A stretch of DNA of 64,000 nt from Phormidesmis priestleyi BC1401 (GTDB lineage Bacteria > Cyanobacteriota > Cyanobacteriia > Leptolyngbyales > Leptolyngbyaceae): positions 60,903 through 124,902 of the forward strand of contig NZ_LXYR01000009.1 of the NCBI RefSeq assembly GCF_001650195.1. The letters run 5' to 3'. Numbering within the stretch: the first letter of the stretch is position 1; each line of letters opens with the position of its first letter. Below, piece by piece: positions 17,752-26,813 of the stretch. Both the position numbers and the translations under genes were made by a program. The notes beneath the pieces were generated by a model. It was not told where the DNA came from. It did no database searches and saw nothing but the letters and a program-made list of their open reading frames with translations.

Positions 17752-18906
17752 ATGGCTAAAGTCTCATTAGTCGTCAGTGACTTGTCGGGTGGCGGAGCGG
17801 TTCGAGCTTTTCTTCTAGCACAAGTTTTAAAAAAACTAACCTATCAAGTCGAAGTGGTCGGCTTTCAGTTTGGGCAAGAATTGTATGCGTCTCCTCCCGA
17901 TGAAATTGCCGTCCATTCAGTTCCAGGAGGCAACTATCCGCAAGTCTTAAAAGCTGCCGCGCAACTCCTCAAAAAAATTGATGGCGATATCATTTACGCC
18001 GTTAAACCTAAACCGACCAGCTTTGGATTATCGCTGCTCAAAAAGCTGCAAACTCATCGTCCTCTCATGCTCGATATGGACGATTGGGAACTCAGTTGGC
18101 ACGGAGGAGACGATTGGAATTATCGCCCTTCTCTTAAACAATTTTATCGAGATCTCTTTAAACAAAACGGTCAGTTAAGACACCCCGATCACGCGCTTTA
18201 TGTGAAATGGACTGAGCAAATCGTCGATCGGGCAGATGCCGTGACGATCGACACTCAATTTCTCAAAAACCGCTTTGGTGGCGTTTATCTTCCCAATGGC
18301 AAAGACACCGATTTATTCAACCCTCATTCTTACGATCCCAAAACCGTTCGTAAACAGTATGGCTTGTCAGACTACAGGACGTTGATGTTTCCGGGGGCAC
18401 CTCGACCGCATAAAGGGGTTGAAGATGTTTTAGTCGCATTAGACCAATTAAATGATCCGAGTCTGCGGCTGGTAATTATTGGCGGCAGCCCTTATGACAA
18501 TTATGACGACACGCTGATCGATCGCTGGGGACGCTGGATCATTAAGCTCCCCAAACAACCCGTTGAGAAAATGCCAGAAATCGTCTCTGCGGCTCATATA
18601 GTCGTCGTTCCGCAGCGAGATACCCTCACGGCTCAGGCTCAATTTCCGCTTAAGCTCACCGACGGCATGGCAATGGCAAAGCCGATTCTATCTACGAACG
18701 TAGGCGACATTCCAGATATTCTCAACCACACAGGTTATTTAGTCGCGCCAAACTCACCCAACCAGTTGGCAGACAAAATTAAATGGATTTTTAATAACTT
18801 TGAAGAAGCCAGCGATCGAGGACTTCAAGCCAGAAAACGATGTGTCGAACTTTATAGCGTCGATGCAATGGCGGCAATCCTATCCAGTGTGATTTCAAGC
18901 CTATAA
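17752..18906 (+). CDS. Family 4 glycosyltransferase (GT-B fold)
   Basis: A 384-residue glycosyltransferase. The N-terminus AKVSLVVSDLSGGGAVRAFL has the glycine-rich acceptor-side loop; the C-terminal half has LPNGKDTDLFNPHSYD, MFPGAPRPHKGVEDVLVAL (GT4 donor region) and VVPQRDTLTAQAQFPLKLTD, where the expected E-x7-E motif is changed (Q/L/T context rather than two glutamates). GDIPDILNHTGYLV follows. It starts three bases after the GT2 gene and its last six bases overlap the oppositely oriented gene at 18901. A role in surface polysaccharide synthesis is inferred. Confidence 0.85.
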   Translation: MAKVSLVVSDLSGGGAVRAFLLAQVLKKLTYQVEVVGFQFGQELYASPPDEIAVHSVPGGNYPQVLKAAAQLLKKIDGDIIYAVKPKPTSFGLSLLKKLQTHRPLMLDMDDWELSWHGGDDWNYRPSLKQFYRDLFKQNGQLRHPDHALYVKWTEQIVDRADAVTIDTQFLKNRFGGVYLPNGKDTDLFNPHSYDPKTVRKQYGLSDYRTLMFPGAPRPHKGVEDVLVALDQLNDPSLRLVIIGGSPYDNYDDTLIDRWGRWIIKLPKQPVEKMPEIVSAAHIVVVPQRDTLTAQAQFPLKLTDGMAMAKPILSTNVGDIPDILNHTGYLVAPNSPNQLADKIKWIFNNFEEASDRGLQARKRCVELYSVDAMAAILSSVISSL

Positions 18907-19302
18907 ACCACTTTTTAATAACGGCACATCTAACCACTCTCCGAGATACGATCGCACCTCTTGAGAGAACTTTGATCGATGCTCAAAGCGATCGGTTCTC
19001 ACTGGCTTACGATCTTCATCTAACATCCAACCATAGTCGCTGCCGAGGCGCAAATTACCCTGCCAGTCTGCGATCGAGACCATTAGCTGAGGAGCCGGAG
19101 AATTGTCATAGTCCTTGACGCGAAAGACGTAGTTAAAGCTATTTTGACTCGCCGCCGCCACCGTCGAAGGTTGCCCAAACTTCTCGGTCAACTTTGCGTT
19201 TACCTGCTCGACCAGTTCAGGAGTCGTCAAGTCCTCTAGTGTCCGCACTGCCATCGTTAACGCAAAATAAAATTCTTCAACCGGGACAAACTCAAGCTGC
19301 AT
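18901..19302 (-). CDS. Conserved-type hypothetical protein
   Basis: A 133-residue soluble protein starting MQLEFVPVEEFYFALTMAVR. It has a central YVFRVKDYDNSPAPQLMVSI and C-terminal RFEHRSKFSQEVRSYLGEWL. No signal peptide, membrane segment or metal motif. I do not recognise the family. The open frame extends upstream to 19386, but that 28-residue extension looks unlike the rest. Its 3' end overlaps the glycosyltransferase by six bases, tail to tail. Confidence 0.6.
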   Translation of the reverse strand: MQLEFVPVEEFYFALTMAVRTLEDLTTPELVEQVNAKLTEKFGQPSTVAAASQNSFNYVFRVKDYDNSPAPQLMVSIADWQGNLRLGSDYGWMLDEDRKPVRTDRFEHRSKFSQEVRSYLGEWLDVPLLKSGL

Positions 19303-19396
19303 AGTAATGGCGATCGTAGAGACTCTCTGAATTATCCTATGCGACGGGGCGATGGATTCAGCCAGCTTCTTCTCCAAAGCACCCAAATAACAGTCT

Positions 19397-19657
19397 TCAC
19401 ACTTTTTGATGCGCCAAATCTCTGATCAACGACAGTTTTGACTGAATGTAACTGCTGAGAATGGTGATTTCTTCAGGGTTTAGAGGTTGTTGAGTTCTCA
19501 ATTGCCGCAGTAGCCACTGAACCAGACTAGCATCGTCTAGATTGAGAAGCAGCGCCGATTGAGTCGCTTCAACTAAAGACCATAGCTGACGGAGCATTAA
19601 AGGGGTCATGGAATTGCACACAACGATCGACCGAAGGAATTTCTCTGCATCAACCAT
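19397..19657 (-). CDS. Small conserved cyanobacterial-type helical protein
   Basis: An 86-residue protein starting MVDAEKFLRSIVVCNSMTPL. The central part LRQLWSLVEATQSALLLNLD and LVQWLLRQLRTQQPLNPEE looks like a compact helical bundle with strong amphipathic spacing. I recall this pattern as a conserved small cyanobacterial protein of unknown role. An upstream in-frame start at 19693 is possible but adds unconserved-looking residues. It lies 94 bases upstream of the gene ending at 18901, on the same strand, and may share its transcript. Confidence 0.6.
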   Translation of the reverse strand: MVDAEKFLRSIVVCNSMTPLMLRQLWSLVEATQSALLLNLDDASLVQWLLRQLRTQQPLNPEEITILSSYIQSKLSLIRDLAHQKV

Positions 19658-19797
19658 ACCGAATCTGACTGTACCTAGACTGAGAACACACAAGACGACA
19701 TAAGAGTTACAAAAAGCTAATCAAGCGATCCATAACTTGATGTAGAATTAAAATCGCCACCCAAACTGTCTATACTCATACTGTTTGATGAGTGATA

Positions 19798-19809
19798 CTG
19801 TAAGTACAG
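19798..19809. promoter_or_regulatory. Candidate MarR operator
   Basis: A perfect palindrome, CTGTA AG TACAG, lies nine bases before the start codon of the MarR-type gene. A second, looser inverted repeat, CTCAT and ATGAG, lies at 19775-19793. MarR proteins usually repress their own genes through such sites, so autoregulation is plausible. Confidence 0.5.
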
Positions 19810-19818
19810 ATATTCTAA

Positions 19819-20313
19819 ATGGCGAACCCGGTGAAGCAGAGAAAAGCAAATCAATCTCAAGAAACCACTCCCTTGATGGATTTTAAACGTGCAGAGAAAG
19901 AGCCATTTATGTCAATGCTGCGAGAGTTGGCTCAGACCTATCAAGCCTTTTGTGCCTACGATGAGCCTCACATTCGCGAGTTAGGGCTGACTCCGCCTCA
20001 GTTTGATGTGATTGCAACCCTTGGCAACACGTCGGGCATGTTTATGAATCAACTGGCAGAAAAAACGCTGGTGACGAAAGGCACTCTGACCGGAATCATC
20101 GATCGCTTAGAGCAAAAAGGCTTAGTCCGGCGGAAAGTGCCGCCTGAAAATCGTCGATGTTTCCTGATTGTCTTGACTCCTGAAGGTGAGCGAGTCTTTG
20201 AAGACGTGTTTCCGGCACACATTTCTTATTTAAAAAAGCGGTTTGGTCAGCTCACCGAGTACGAGTTGACGCATATTAAATCAGCTCTGCAGCGACTGCG
20301 AGAGATTTTATAA
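19819..20313 (+). CDS. MarR-family transcriptional regulator
   Basis: A 164-residue winged-helix regulator. The DNA-binding part (about residues 55-125) reads LTPPQFDVIATLGNTSGMFM, NQLAEKTLVTKGTLTGIIDR (recognition helix) and LEQKGLVRRKVPPENRRCF (wing). Helices at both ends would form the dimer interface. The N-terminal 25 residues are polar and likely disordered. No ligand-sensing cysteine is obvious. The adjacent genes do not point to a target, so self-regulation through the palindrome just upstream is the only regulation I can suggest. Confidence 0.9.
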   Translation: MANPVKQRKANQSQETTPLMDFKRAEKEPFMSMLRELAQTYQAFCAYDEPHIRELGLTPPQFDVIATLGNTSGMFMNQLAEKTLVTKGTLTGIIDRLEQKGLVRRKVPPENRRCFLIVLTPEGERVFEDVFPAHISYLKKRFGQLTEYELTHIKSALQRLREIL

Positions 20314-20389
20314 CCTCACCCTGCTTCAAGGGGCTGATCTGCCGCTACAGTAGAGGCGTATGTTGACTAGCAGCGATCGGAGATAAAGC

Positions 20390-21727
20390 GTGGATTCAAT
20401 TCTAGAGCGGGCGAGTGAGCTAAAACAGGCATTGACCGATTTTGTCTTAGACGCTGAGGGAGACTTGGCGACGGCTCTAGAAACCTATTCAGCCGATCAA
20501 TTAGCACGAGCTTCGCAATCGCAGCAAAAAGATCGCAAACAGCAAGATCTCGTGGTCGATACCTTTTTGACAGCGGGACAGGTTGGCAATAAAACGCCGC
20601 TAGAGTTATTTGCCGAGGGTGAATCGGGTTTGTCAGAGGGCGATCGTCAACTCCTTTCAAACTGGACGCGCAACTTCACAGGATTGTTTGCCATTCAGCA
20701 AATTTTGCCTGACGGTTTTGAGTTAATGAATTGGCTGACGATGAAAACCTATATCGTGAAGCCAAACAGTTCAGCAATGCTAGAGGACATGGCACGATTA
20801 AAGGTGGGAGAAATCGTAGTCACGCGAATCGCACCCGTTGAGGATTACTGGACATTCTTTAGCCCCTATCTGCAATTAGGGAACTTAGGAAAGCCAAAAT
20901 TAGCCGTCGCGATCGGAAACTTTAAACAGAATCATAAATCTGATTTATATGGCGATGCGCCAGAGTTGTTAGAAGAAGCGTGGAAATCGGTCGATCGCTA
21001 TCATCAAGATTTCCTAGACTTTTTTGGCAGTGATGAAGTGACCCTTCCGGGCTATCAACTCAGCAAAAAGATTCCTGAATTTCAAGAATTTCTTACCCAA
21101 CGCCGACTGGATGAAGCCGGAATCGATAGCTCTAAATCGCTGTCAGAAATGGCTCAAGAAGCTGGAATGGGCGATGAGGAACTCGGAGACGTTGCCGAAT
21201 CAATGGGATTGGATGCCCAAACCGCAGCCAAGCTGTTAAACAACAAAAATGCGGTCAAGATGGCGGCTCCTCAAGTTGACATTCCGGCTGATTTGAAAAA
21301 GGCAGAGCAGGTGACGGTGTTGGCTCACCCGCGCTGGGGACAGATGTTTTTGACGACTCACACTCAATTTATCAATCTGCTGGAGTCTGATGATTGGCAG
21401 AGCGTCAAAGGTGCCGATAAGCTGATTCGCAGTTATTTAGAGCAGTCCACCATTAACGCCTTTGTGTGGCATCGATTGGCAGAGACCTATCCCGCTCAAT
21501 TACAAAAGGTTTTGAGAGAGTTTTTACAGCGTCCCGACTTTGATGTAAAGGCTGATTTAGACTCGCTGCTTCAGTCAAACCAGAAGCCTTTAGAACCAGA
21601 GCTTCCTGAAATTGCAAGTGTGCCGATTCACCTGCACGATCTCTTTCAAGAAGCCCTGGCAGAAGTGACGAAATCTCAAAAACCTAAAAGCGATAAAAAA
21701 GGCACTAAGGGATTTCAGCGCGCTTGA
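20390..21727 (+). CDS. Conserved cyanobacterial hypothetical protein
   Basis: A 445-residue soluble, acidic protein. The N-terminal half contains DLVVDTFLTAGQVGNKTPLE and WTRNFTGLFAIQQILPDGFE, then VGEIVVTRIAPVEDYWTFF. The C-terminal half is helical with KKAEQVTVLAHPRWGQMFLT. I know of similar uncharacterised cyanobacterial proteins but no function. The start is a GTG at 20390 with GGAG nine bases upstream. Its 3' end overlaps the DUF3370 gene by 13 bases, tail to tail. Confidence 0.7.
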   Translation: MDSILERASELKQALTDFVLDAEGDLATALETYSADQLARASQSQQKDRKQQDLVVDTFLTAGQVGNKTPLELFAEGESGLSEGDRQLLSNWTRNFTGLFAIQQILPDGFELMNWLTMKTYIVKPNSSAMLEDMARLKVGEIVVTRIAPVEDYWTFFSPYLQLGNLGKPKLAVAIGNFKQNHKSDLYGDAPELLEEAWKSVDRYHQDFLDFFGSDEVTLPGYQLSKKIPEFQEFLTQRRLDEAGIDSSKSLSEMAQEAGMGDEELGDVAESMGLDAQTAAKLLNNKNAVKMAAPQVDIPADLKKAEQVTVLAHPRWGQMFLTTHTQFINLLESDDWQSVKGADKLIRSYLEQSTINAFVWHRLAETYPAQLQKVLREFLQRPDFDVKADLDSLLQSNQKPLEPELPEIASVPIHLHDLFQEALAEVTKSQKPKSDKKGTKGFQRA

Positions 21728-23094
21728 TTGTCTAGAGTTTTCACTGTTAAAACCTGGGGTGGAGTGGCATCGGGCGGGTAAATCATGCCAAATTCTACCA
21801 GCCGTTGCTCTCCGGGTTTGAGGTTAAGCGTCACCAATGGGTCGCCTTGTTGACCCCGACGCAGCACCAAATGCACAGATCGCGTTTGCGGCAGTCCGGC
21901 ATCATCTTTGTAGCGTAGTCGCACGGTGCCTCTAAAAAAAACTTGGCGAGCGGGGGGGTCAAAAAAGCGCAGTCCTTGTTTTGTGTCTTCTCGTTTTAAT
22001 GGGTTTTCCAGGGCGATCGTCACGGTCTGATTCTGATTTGTAAAATTTCTCAACGGCATTGACAAGTTGTATTCAATCCCATAATTTCCGTGTGCCTCAT
22101 ACGCCGTGTCAGGATATCGCTTCAAAATCTTCGCATTTTGATTTTGCCCAGTGCCCATCGTGCCGCGATAAAGCAGACTCAGCCCATACGAAAACGCTTG
22201 ACCGGGTTGGGGAATGGCGAGACGATCGCTGCCTTTGTCCACGAGTTGCCCCAACCACCGAGAACCCTGCGCGACACCAGCCACTCGCCCATAGTGAAAC
22301 GCTCCATTTGCTGAGGTGGCAAGCGTGGCGGCTAGGTCGCGAGGTGTGGCTAAGTTGCCCTGATTTAATAAAGTTTGCCATTCCTGAAGAGTCGGCTCGC
22401 GTTCGGTGCCGTCTGAGTTTTGTTTGGCAAACATTCCCAAACTAGCAACATAAACCTTGCCATCGCTGCGAAGGTGCATCAGCGTCGATCGACCATTCAA
22501 CGGCGGCGTTAACGGCTTGACCGGAATCGGCAAGTTCATCAACATCCGGCTTTCTCCCGGCGGAATCACAATCTGCGGCGGAAAGAGGTTTTGACGCTGC
22601 CCCCGCAATACGTCGCCCACTGCCCGACTACCGGGACCTGCAAACACCTTTCCCTGAGCGTTGTCTAGGTAAGAGGGCATCTCAACAAAGGGAGCATCGG
22701 GCTGACTGAGATAACTGGCGGCTTGCAGAATATCTAAAGTGACAGGCTTTAAACCGGGATTATGGATAATCACACCTAAATAAAGAGTCCGCAAATCCTG
22801 CGGAGTCAGAGCTTTAGCGATGTGATGGGTAAAGATATCAAAGCGTCCATCAAAGGCTTGATTGAGATGGGCAGAAGGCACCCGTTTGCCAATGGGCGAA
22901 AAGGTTGAAAGGAGAATGCCTTCGGTCTGCACCACTTCAGGGCTGTTGCTGTTAAACACCAAAACCGAGTCAAGTTGACCAGGCAGCGATCTGACTTCTT
23001 GCGGTCGGATAATCTCTTGCGGAGGCAGAATCGGAGTTGCTTGCGCCAAGGTCAAAATGGGTAGAAATGGCAACATTATCAGGCGTAGGGTCAT
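21715..23094 (-). CDS. DUF3370 domain-containing protein
   Basis: A 459-residue exported protein. A short N-terminal hydrophobic stretch (LRLIMLPFLPILTLAQA) looks like a signal peptide. The rest matches the cyanobacterial DUF3370 pattern: IIRPQEVRSLPGQLDSVLVF, YLGVIIHNPGLKPVTLDIL, VAGVAQGSRWLGQLVDKG and MPLRNFTNQNQTVTIALENP. A predicted beta-rich fold fits an outer-envelope or periplasmic location. The function is unknown. Confidence 0.82.
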   Translation of the reverse strand: MTLRLIMLPFLPILTLAQATPILPPQEIIRPQEVRSLPGQLDSVLVFNSNSPEVVQTEGILLSTFSPIGKRVPSAHLNQAFDGRFDIFTHHIAKALTPQDLRTLYLGVIIHNPGLKPVTLDILQAASYLSQPDAPFVEMPSYLDNAQGKVFAGPGSRAVGDVLRGQRQNLFPPQIVIPPGESRMLMNLPIPVKPLTPPLNGRSTLMHLRSDGKVYVASLGMFAKQNSDGTEREPTLQEWQTLLNQGNLATPRDLAATLATSANGAFHYGRVAGVAQGSRWLGQLVDKGSDRLAIPQPGQAFSYGLSLLYRGTMGTGQNQNAKILKRYPDTAYEAHGNYGIEYNLSMPLRNFTNQNQTVTIALENPLKREDTKQGLRFFDPPARQVFFRGTVRLRYKDDAGLPQTRSVHLVLRRGQQGDPLVTLNLKPGEQRLVEFGMIYPPDATPPQVLTVKTLDNQAR

Positions 23095-23291
23095 TAAATT
23101 TGTTGTGAGCGGGTCTGATCATATCCTCTGCTGTGACGGGTTTTGTGAGTTCTCGGTTTCACGATGCAGAAGTTCTTAAAGAGGACAGGTAAATGATGTT
23201 CGATCCTCACCTGATTTATGATGAATTGACCGTGGTTGATTGACCTTGGTTAATATAGATCGACAGGCTTTTCGTTAATCCCCAAATTCCC

Positions 23292-25955
23292 ATGTCTACT
23301 CCCCATAGCGGCGCTCAGATTCGGCAGCAGTTTCTTGATTTTTATGCAGAAAGAGGGCACAAGATTTTGCCCAGTGCCTCTTTGGTGCCCGAAGATCCGA
23401 CCGTTTTGCTGACGATCGCCGGGATGCTTCCGTTTAAGCCGATCTTTTTGGGGCAGCGTCAGGCAGAGTTTCCGCGCGCAACTACGTCTCAGAAGTGCAT
23501 TCGCACCAACGATATTGAGAATGTGGGACGCACGGCACGACACCACACGTTTTTTGAGATGCTGGGCAATTTCAGCTTTGGCGATTATTTTAAATCTCAA
23601 GCGATCGCGTGGGCATGGGAGCTTTCAACAAAGGTCTATAGCCTGCCGCCAGACCGATTAGTGGTCAGTGTCTTTGAAGAAGATGATGAAGCGTTTGCGA
23701 TCTGGCGGGATGAAATTGGCATTCCTGCCCATCGAATTCAGCGCATGGGGGAGAAAGATAATTTTTGGGTGTCGGGTCCGACGGGTCCGTGTGGTCCGTG
23801 TTCTGAGATTTATTACGACTTCCATCCAGAAAAGGGCGACGATATCGATTTAGAAGACGACACTCGGTTTATTGAGTTTTATAACCTGGTGTTTATGCAA
23901 TATAACCGCGATGCTGAGGGCAATCTCACCCCGTTGCAAAACCAGAATATCGACACGGGCTTAGGCTTAGAGCGGATGGCACAAATTCTGCAAAAAGTGC
24001 CCAACAACTACGAGACAGATTTGATTTTTCCGATCGTCCAAACTGCTGCCTCGATCGCCAAAGTTGATTACGCTCAAGCTGACCCGTCTACAAAAGTTTC
24101 GCTGAAAGTCATTGGCGATCACGTTCGCTCAGTCGTTCACATGATTTCGGATGGCATTACTGCCAATAACGAAGGTCGAGGTTATGTGCTGCGTCGTCTA
24201 ATTCGTCGCGTCGTGCGTCACGGGCGATTGATTGGCATTAACCAAGACTTTACGACTCAGGTTGCAGAAACGGCGATCGCGCTGTCTGAATTGGCGTATC
24301 CCAAAGTGCGGCAAAAAGCAGACACGATTAAAAATGAACTGCAAAAAGAAGAATCTCGATTCCGTGAAACGCTGGAGCGGGGCGAAAAACTGCTCGATGA
24401 GATTCTATCTCGCGTCACAGCAATTCAGATTTCGGATCAAGGTGTGTCCCTTCTTCACGACGATTATGAGATTTCGGGTCAAGATGCGTTCATCCTGTAT
24501 GACACCTATGGATTCCCGCTAGAGCTAACGCAAGAAGTGGCTGAAGAGAAAGGCTTAACCGTGGATGTAGCCGGATTTGAAGCTGAAATGAAAGCTCAAC
24601 GCGAACGCGCAAAGGCGGCACATAAGACGATCGACCTCACGGTTCAAGGCACGTTGGATGAACTCGCGCAACGCATTCACGCGACTGAATTCCTCGGCTA
24701 CACTCAGCCATCAAGCCAAGCCACGATCGAAGTCTTGCTCATAGAGGGTGAACAGGTTGAAGCTGCCGACGCGGGAACTCAAGTTCAAGTGATTTTGAAT
24801 CAGACTCCTTTTTATGCAGAGTCGGGCGGACAGGTGGGCGATCGCGGCTATCTCTCCGGCGATTCTGTCCTGGTGCGAGTCGAAGATGTGAAAAAAGAAT
24901 CCGCCTTCTCGGTGCATTTTGGGCGCGTTGAGCGGGGCACTCTGCACGTCGGGGACACCGTAACCGCTCAAATTGATCTGGCGTGTCGTCGTCGAGTTCA
25001 GGCGCATCACACCGCCACTCACCTGCTGCAAGCCGCGCTAAAGAAGATTGTCGATGACGGCATTTCTCAAGCTGGATCGCTGGTGTCCTTCGATCGGCTC
25101 CGCTTCGATTTCAACTGTCCGCGCACGATCACGGCTGCCGAAGTTCAGCAAATCGAAGAGCAAGTCAACACCTGGATTGCCGAGGCACACATCGCCACCA
25201 CGCATGTCATGGGTCTGACCGAGGCAAAAGAAAGAGGCGCGATCGCTATGTTTGGCGAAAAATATAGCGATACCGTCCGAGTGCTAGATGTTCCGGGCGT
25301 GTCGATGGAGCTTTGTGGTGGAACTCACGTCAGCAACACCGCAGAAATCGGCATCTTCAAAATCGTCTCCGAATCTGGAGTCGCCGCAGGCATTCGTCGC
25401 ATTGAAGCGATCGCCGGAACCGCCGTTTTAGAATACCTGAACGTGCGGGACAGCATTGTGCGCGAGTTGAGCGATCGCTTCAAAGTCAAACCCGACGAAA
25501 TCCCCGATCGCATCACCGCTTTGCAAACCGAACTCAAAACCACGCAAAAACAACTCGAAGCGCTCAAAGGGCAACTCGCGTTTGCCAAAGCCGACCAACT
25601 GCTCACCCAAACCGATTCGATCGGCGACTTCAAGATTCTAGTCGCCCAACTCGACTCGATCGATCCCGAATCGCTCAAGACTGCTGCCGAACAACTGCTG
25701 CAAAAGCTCGGCGAAGGAGCCGTCGTGTTGGGCTCTGTGCCCGAAGACGGCAAAGTCAGCTTGGTGGCGGCATTTAGCCCTGCGGTCGTCAAAAAAGGAT
25801 TGCAGGCGGGGAAACTGGTGGGCGCGATCGCGAAACTCTGCGGCGGCGGCGGCGGCGGTCGTCCTAATCTCGCTCAGGCGGGCGGACGCGATGCCAGCAA
25901 ACTGCCCGATGCGTTGGCAGAGGCTCACAATCAGCTACTCGCTGGCTTGAGTTAA
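23292..25955 (+). CDS. alaS: Alanyl-tRNA synthetase
   Basis: A full-length, 887-residue class II synthetase that charges tRNA-Ala. The N-terminal catalytic core has [31 protein letters not shown] and [15 protein letters not shown] (motif 2). The editing domain has [16 protein letters not shown] (HxxxH zinc site) and [17 protein letters not shown] (CxxxH). The C-Ala domain ends [19 protein letters not shown]. All elements are in the expected order and the length is normal. It stands alone with its own promoter. Confidence 0.98.
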   Translation: MSTPHSGAQIRQQFLDFYAERGHKILPSASLVPEDPTVLLTIAGMLPFKPIFLGQRQAEFPRATTSQKCIRTNDIENVGRTARHHTFFEMLGNFSFGDYFKSQAIAWAWELSTKVYSLPPDRLVVSVFEEDDEAFAIWRDEIGIPAHRIQRMGEKDNFWVSGPTGPCGPCSEIYYDFHPEKGDDIDLEDDTRFIEFYNLVFMQYNRDAEGNLTPLQNQNIDTGLGLERMAQILQKVPNNYETDLIFPIVQTAASIAKVDYAQADPSTKVSLKVIGDHVRSVVHMISDGITANNEGRGYVLRRLIRRVVRHGRLIGINQDFTTQVAETAIALSELAYPKVRQKADTIKNELQKEESRFRETLERGEKLLDEILSRVTAIQISDQGVSLLHDDYEISGQDAFILYDTYGFPLELTQEVAEEKGLTVDVAGFEAEMKAQRERAKAAHKTIDLTVQGTLDELAQRIHATEFLGYTQPSSQATIEVLLIEGEQVEAADAGTQVQVILNQTPFYAESGGQVGDRGYLSGDSVLVRVEDVKKESAFSVHFGRVERGTLHVGDTVTAQIDLACRRRVQAHHTATHLLQAALKKIVDDGISQAGSLVSFDRLRFDFNCPRTITAAEVQQIEEQVNTWIAEAHIATTHVMGLTEAKERGAIAMFGEKYSDTVRVLDVPGVSMELCGGTHVSNTAEIGIFKIVSESGVAAGIRRIEAIAGTAVLEYLNVRDSIVRELSDRFKVKPDEIPDRITALQTELKTTQKQLEALKGQLAFAKADQLLTQTDSIGDFKILVAQLDSIDPESLKTAAEQLLQKLGEGAVVLGSVPEDGKVSLVAAFSPAVVKKGLQAGKLVGAIAKLCGGGGGGRPNLAQAGGRDASKLPDALAEAHNQLLAGLS

Positions 25956-26140
25956 TCTGAAGGGAACGATGTTGATAAATTAGATAACCCAATGGGCGAC
26001 TTTTCTGAAACACCCGCAAAGACTGCCCTCACCCTGCCTGCTAGTAAAAACAAGGACAAATAAATCTGTAAAATCGTCAATCAAACAGATGTAATAAGCG
26101 ATCGCCAAATGACTAAAGTCAAACTTTGGAGAGCAGCGCC

Positions 26141-26725
26141 ATGACGCAATTACTCACAAAAACTATTGACCAGCGCATTGTTATGCGTGGGACATGGGAG
26201 AAATTTAAACTAATGCAGCAGGTCTCGGAGGATTCCCCCGGTATACGGCTGTCGTTTTATCAGGGAACGATCGAACTGCTTATGCCGGGACAAGACCACG
26301 AGATTTTTGGCTGCGTCATTGGTGCGCTTCTATTCAACTTCCTTGCTCACAAAGGCATCTTCTTTTTGCCCACTGGGTCGATGACACAAGAGAGAGAGGG
26401 AACAGCTTCGGTTCAGGCAGATAAATCTTTCTGTATTGGCAGTAGAAAGCCCATTCCTGATTTGTCGATCGAGGTCATTTTTACGAGTGGCAGTGAGACC
26501 AAGTTAGCCTTGTATCGAGCGTTGGGAGTTGCCGAAGTTTGGTTTTGGCAAGATGGCGTATTGAGACTTCACCATCTGAGAGAAGATGGATACCAGCGCA
26601 TTGATCGTAGTGAACTACCGGGATTAAAAGACCTTGATATCGAACTGTTAAAGCGATGTATTCTGATTGCTGAGACGGACCCTGGTGAAGCTGCTAGAGT
26701 TTTTCAGCGAGGAACCGTCCAATGA
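26141..26725 (+). CDS. Uma2-family protein (PD-(D/E)XK nuclease superfamily)
   Basis: A 194-residue protein of a family greatly expanded in cyanobacteria. The fold is visible: LMQQVSEDSPGIRLSFYQGT with IELLMPGQDHEIFGC (the MSPGxxHE-type motif), PIPDLSIEVIFTSGS (PDLVVEV-type motif), KLALYRALGVAEVWFW and the short C-terminal sheet. The pattern suggests an endonuclease, but the activity of the group is unproven. The ATG at 26141 follows GGAG; the upstream TTG start at 26126 is less likely. It differs from the decayed Uma2 fragment at 6952. Confidence 0.88.
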   Translation: MTQLLTKTIDQRIVMRGTWEKFKLMQQVSEDSPGIRLSFYQGTIELLMPGQDHEIFGCVIGALLFNFLAHKGIFFLPTGSMTQEREGTASVQADKSFCIGSRKPIPDLSIEVIFTSGSETKLALYRALGVAEVWFWQDGVLRLHHLREDGYQRIDRSELPGLKDLDIELLKRCILIAETDPGEAARVFQRGTVQ

Positions 26726-26813
26726 CCGGAATTAACAGTATTGATCGTTATTCACAAAAGCATTGTTAATGGCATGGAGATCAACCATCGCGTTATGTTG
26801 ATATCTTGAATCG

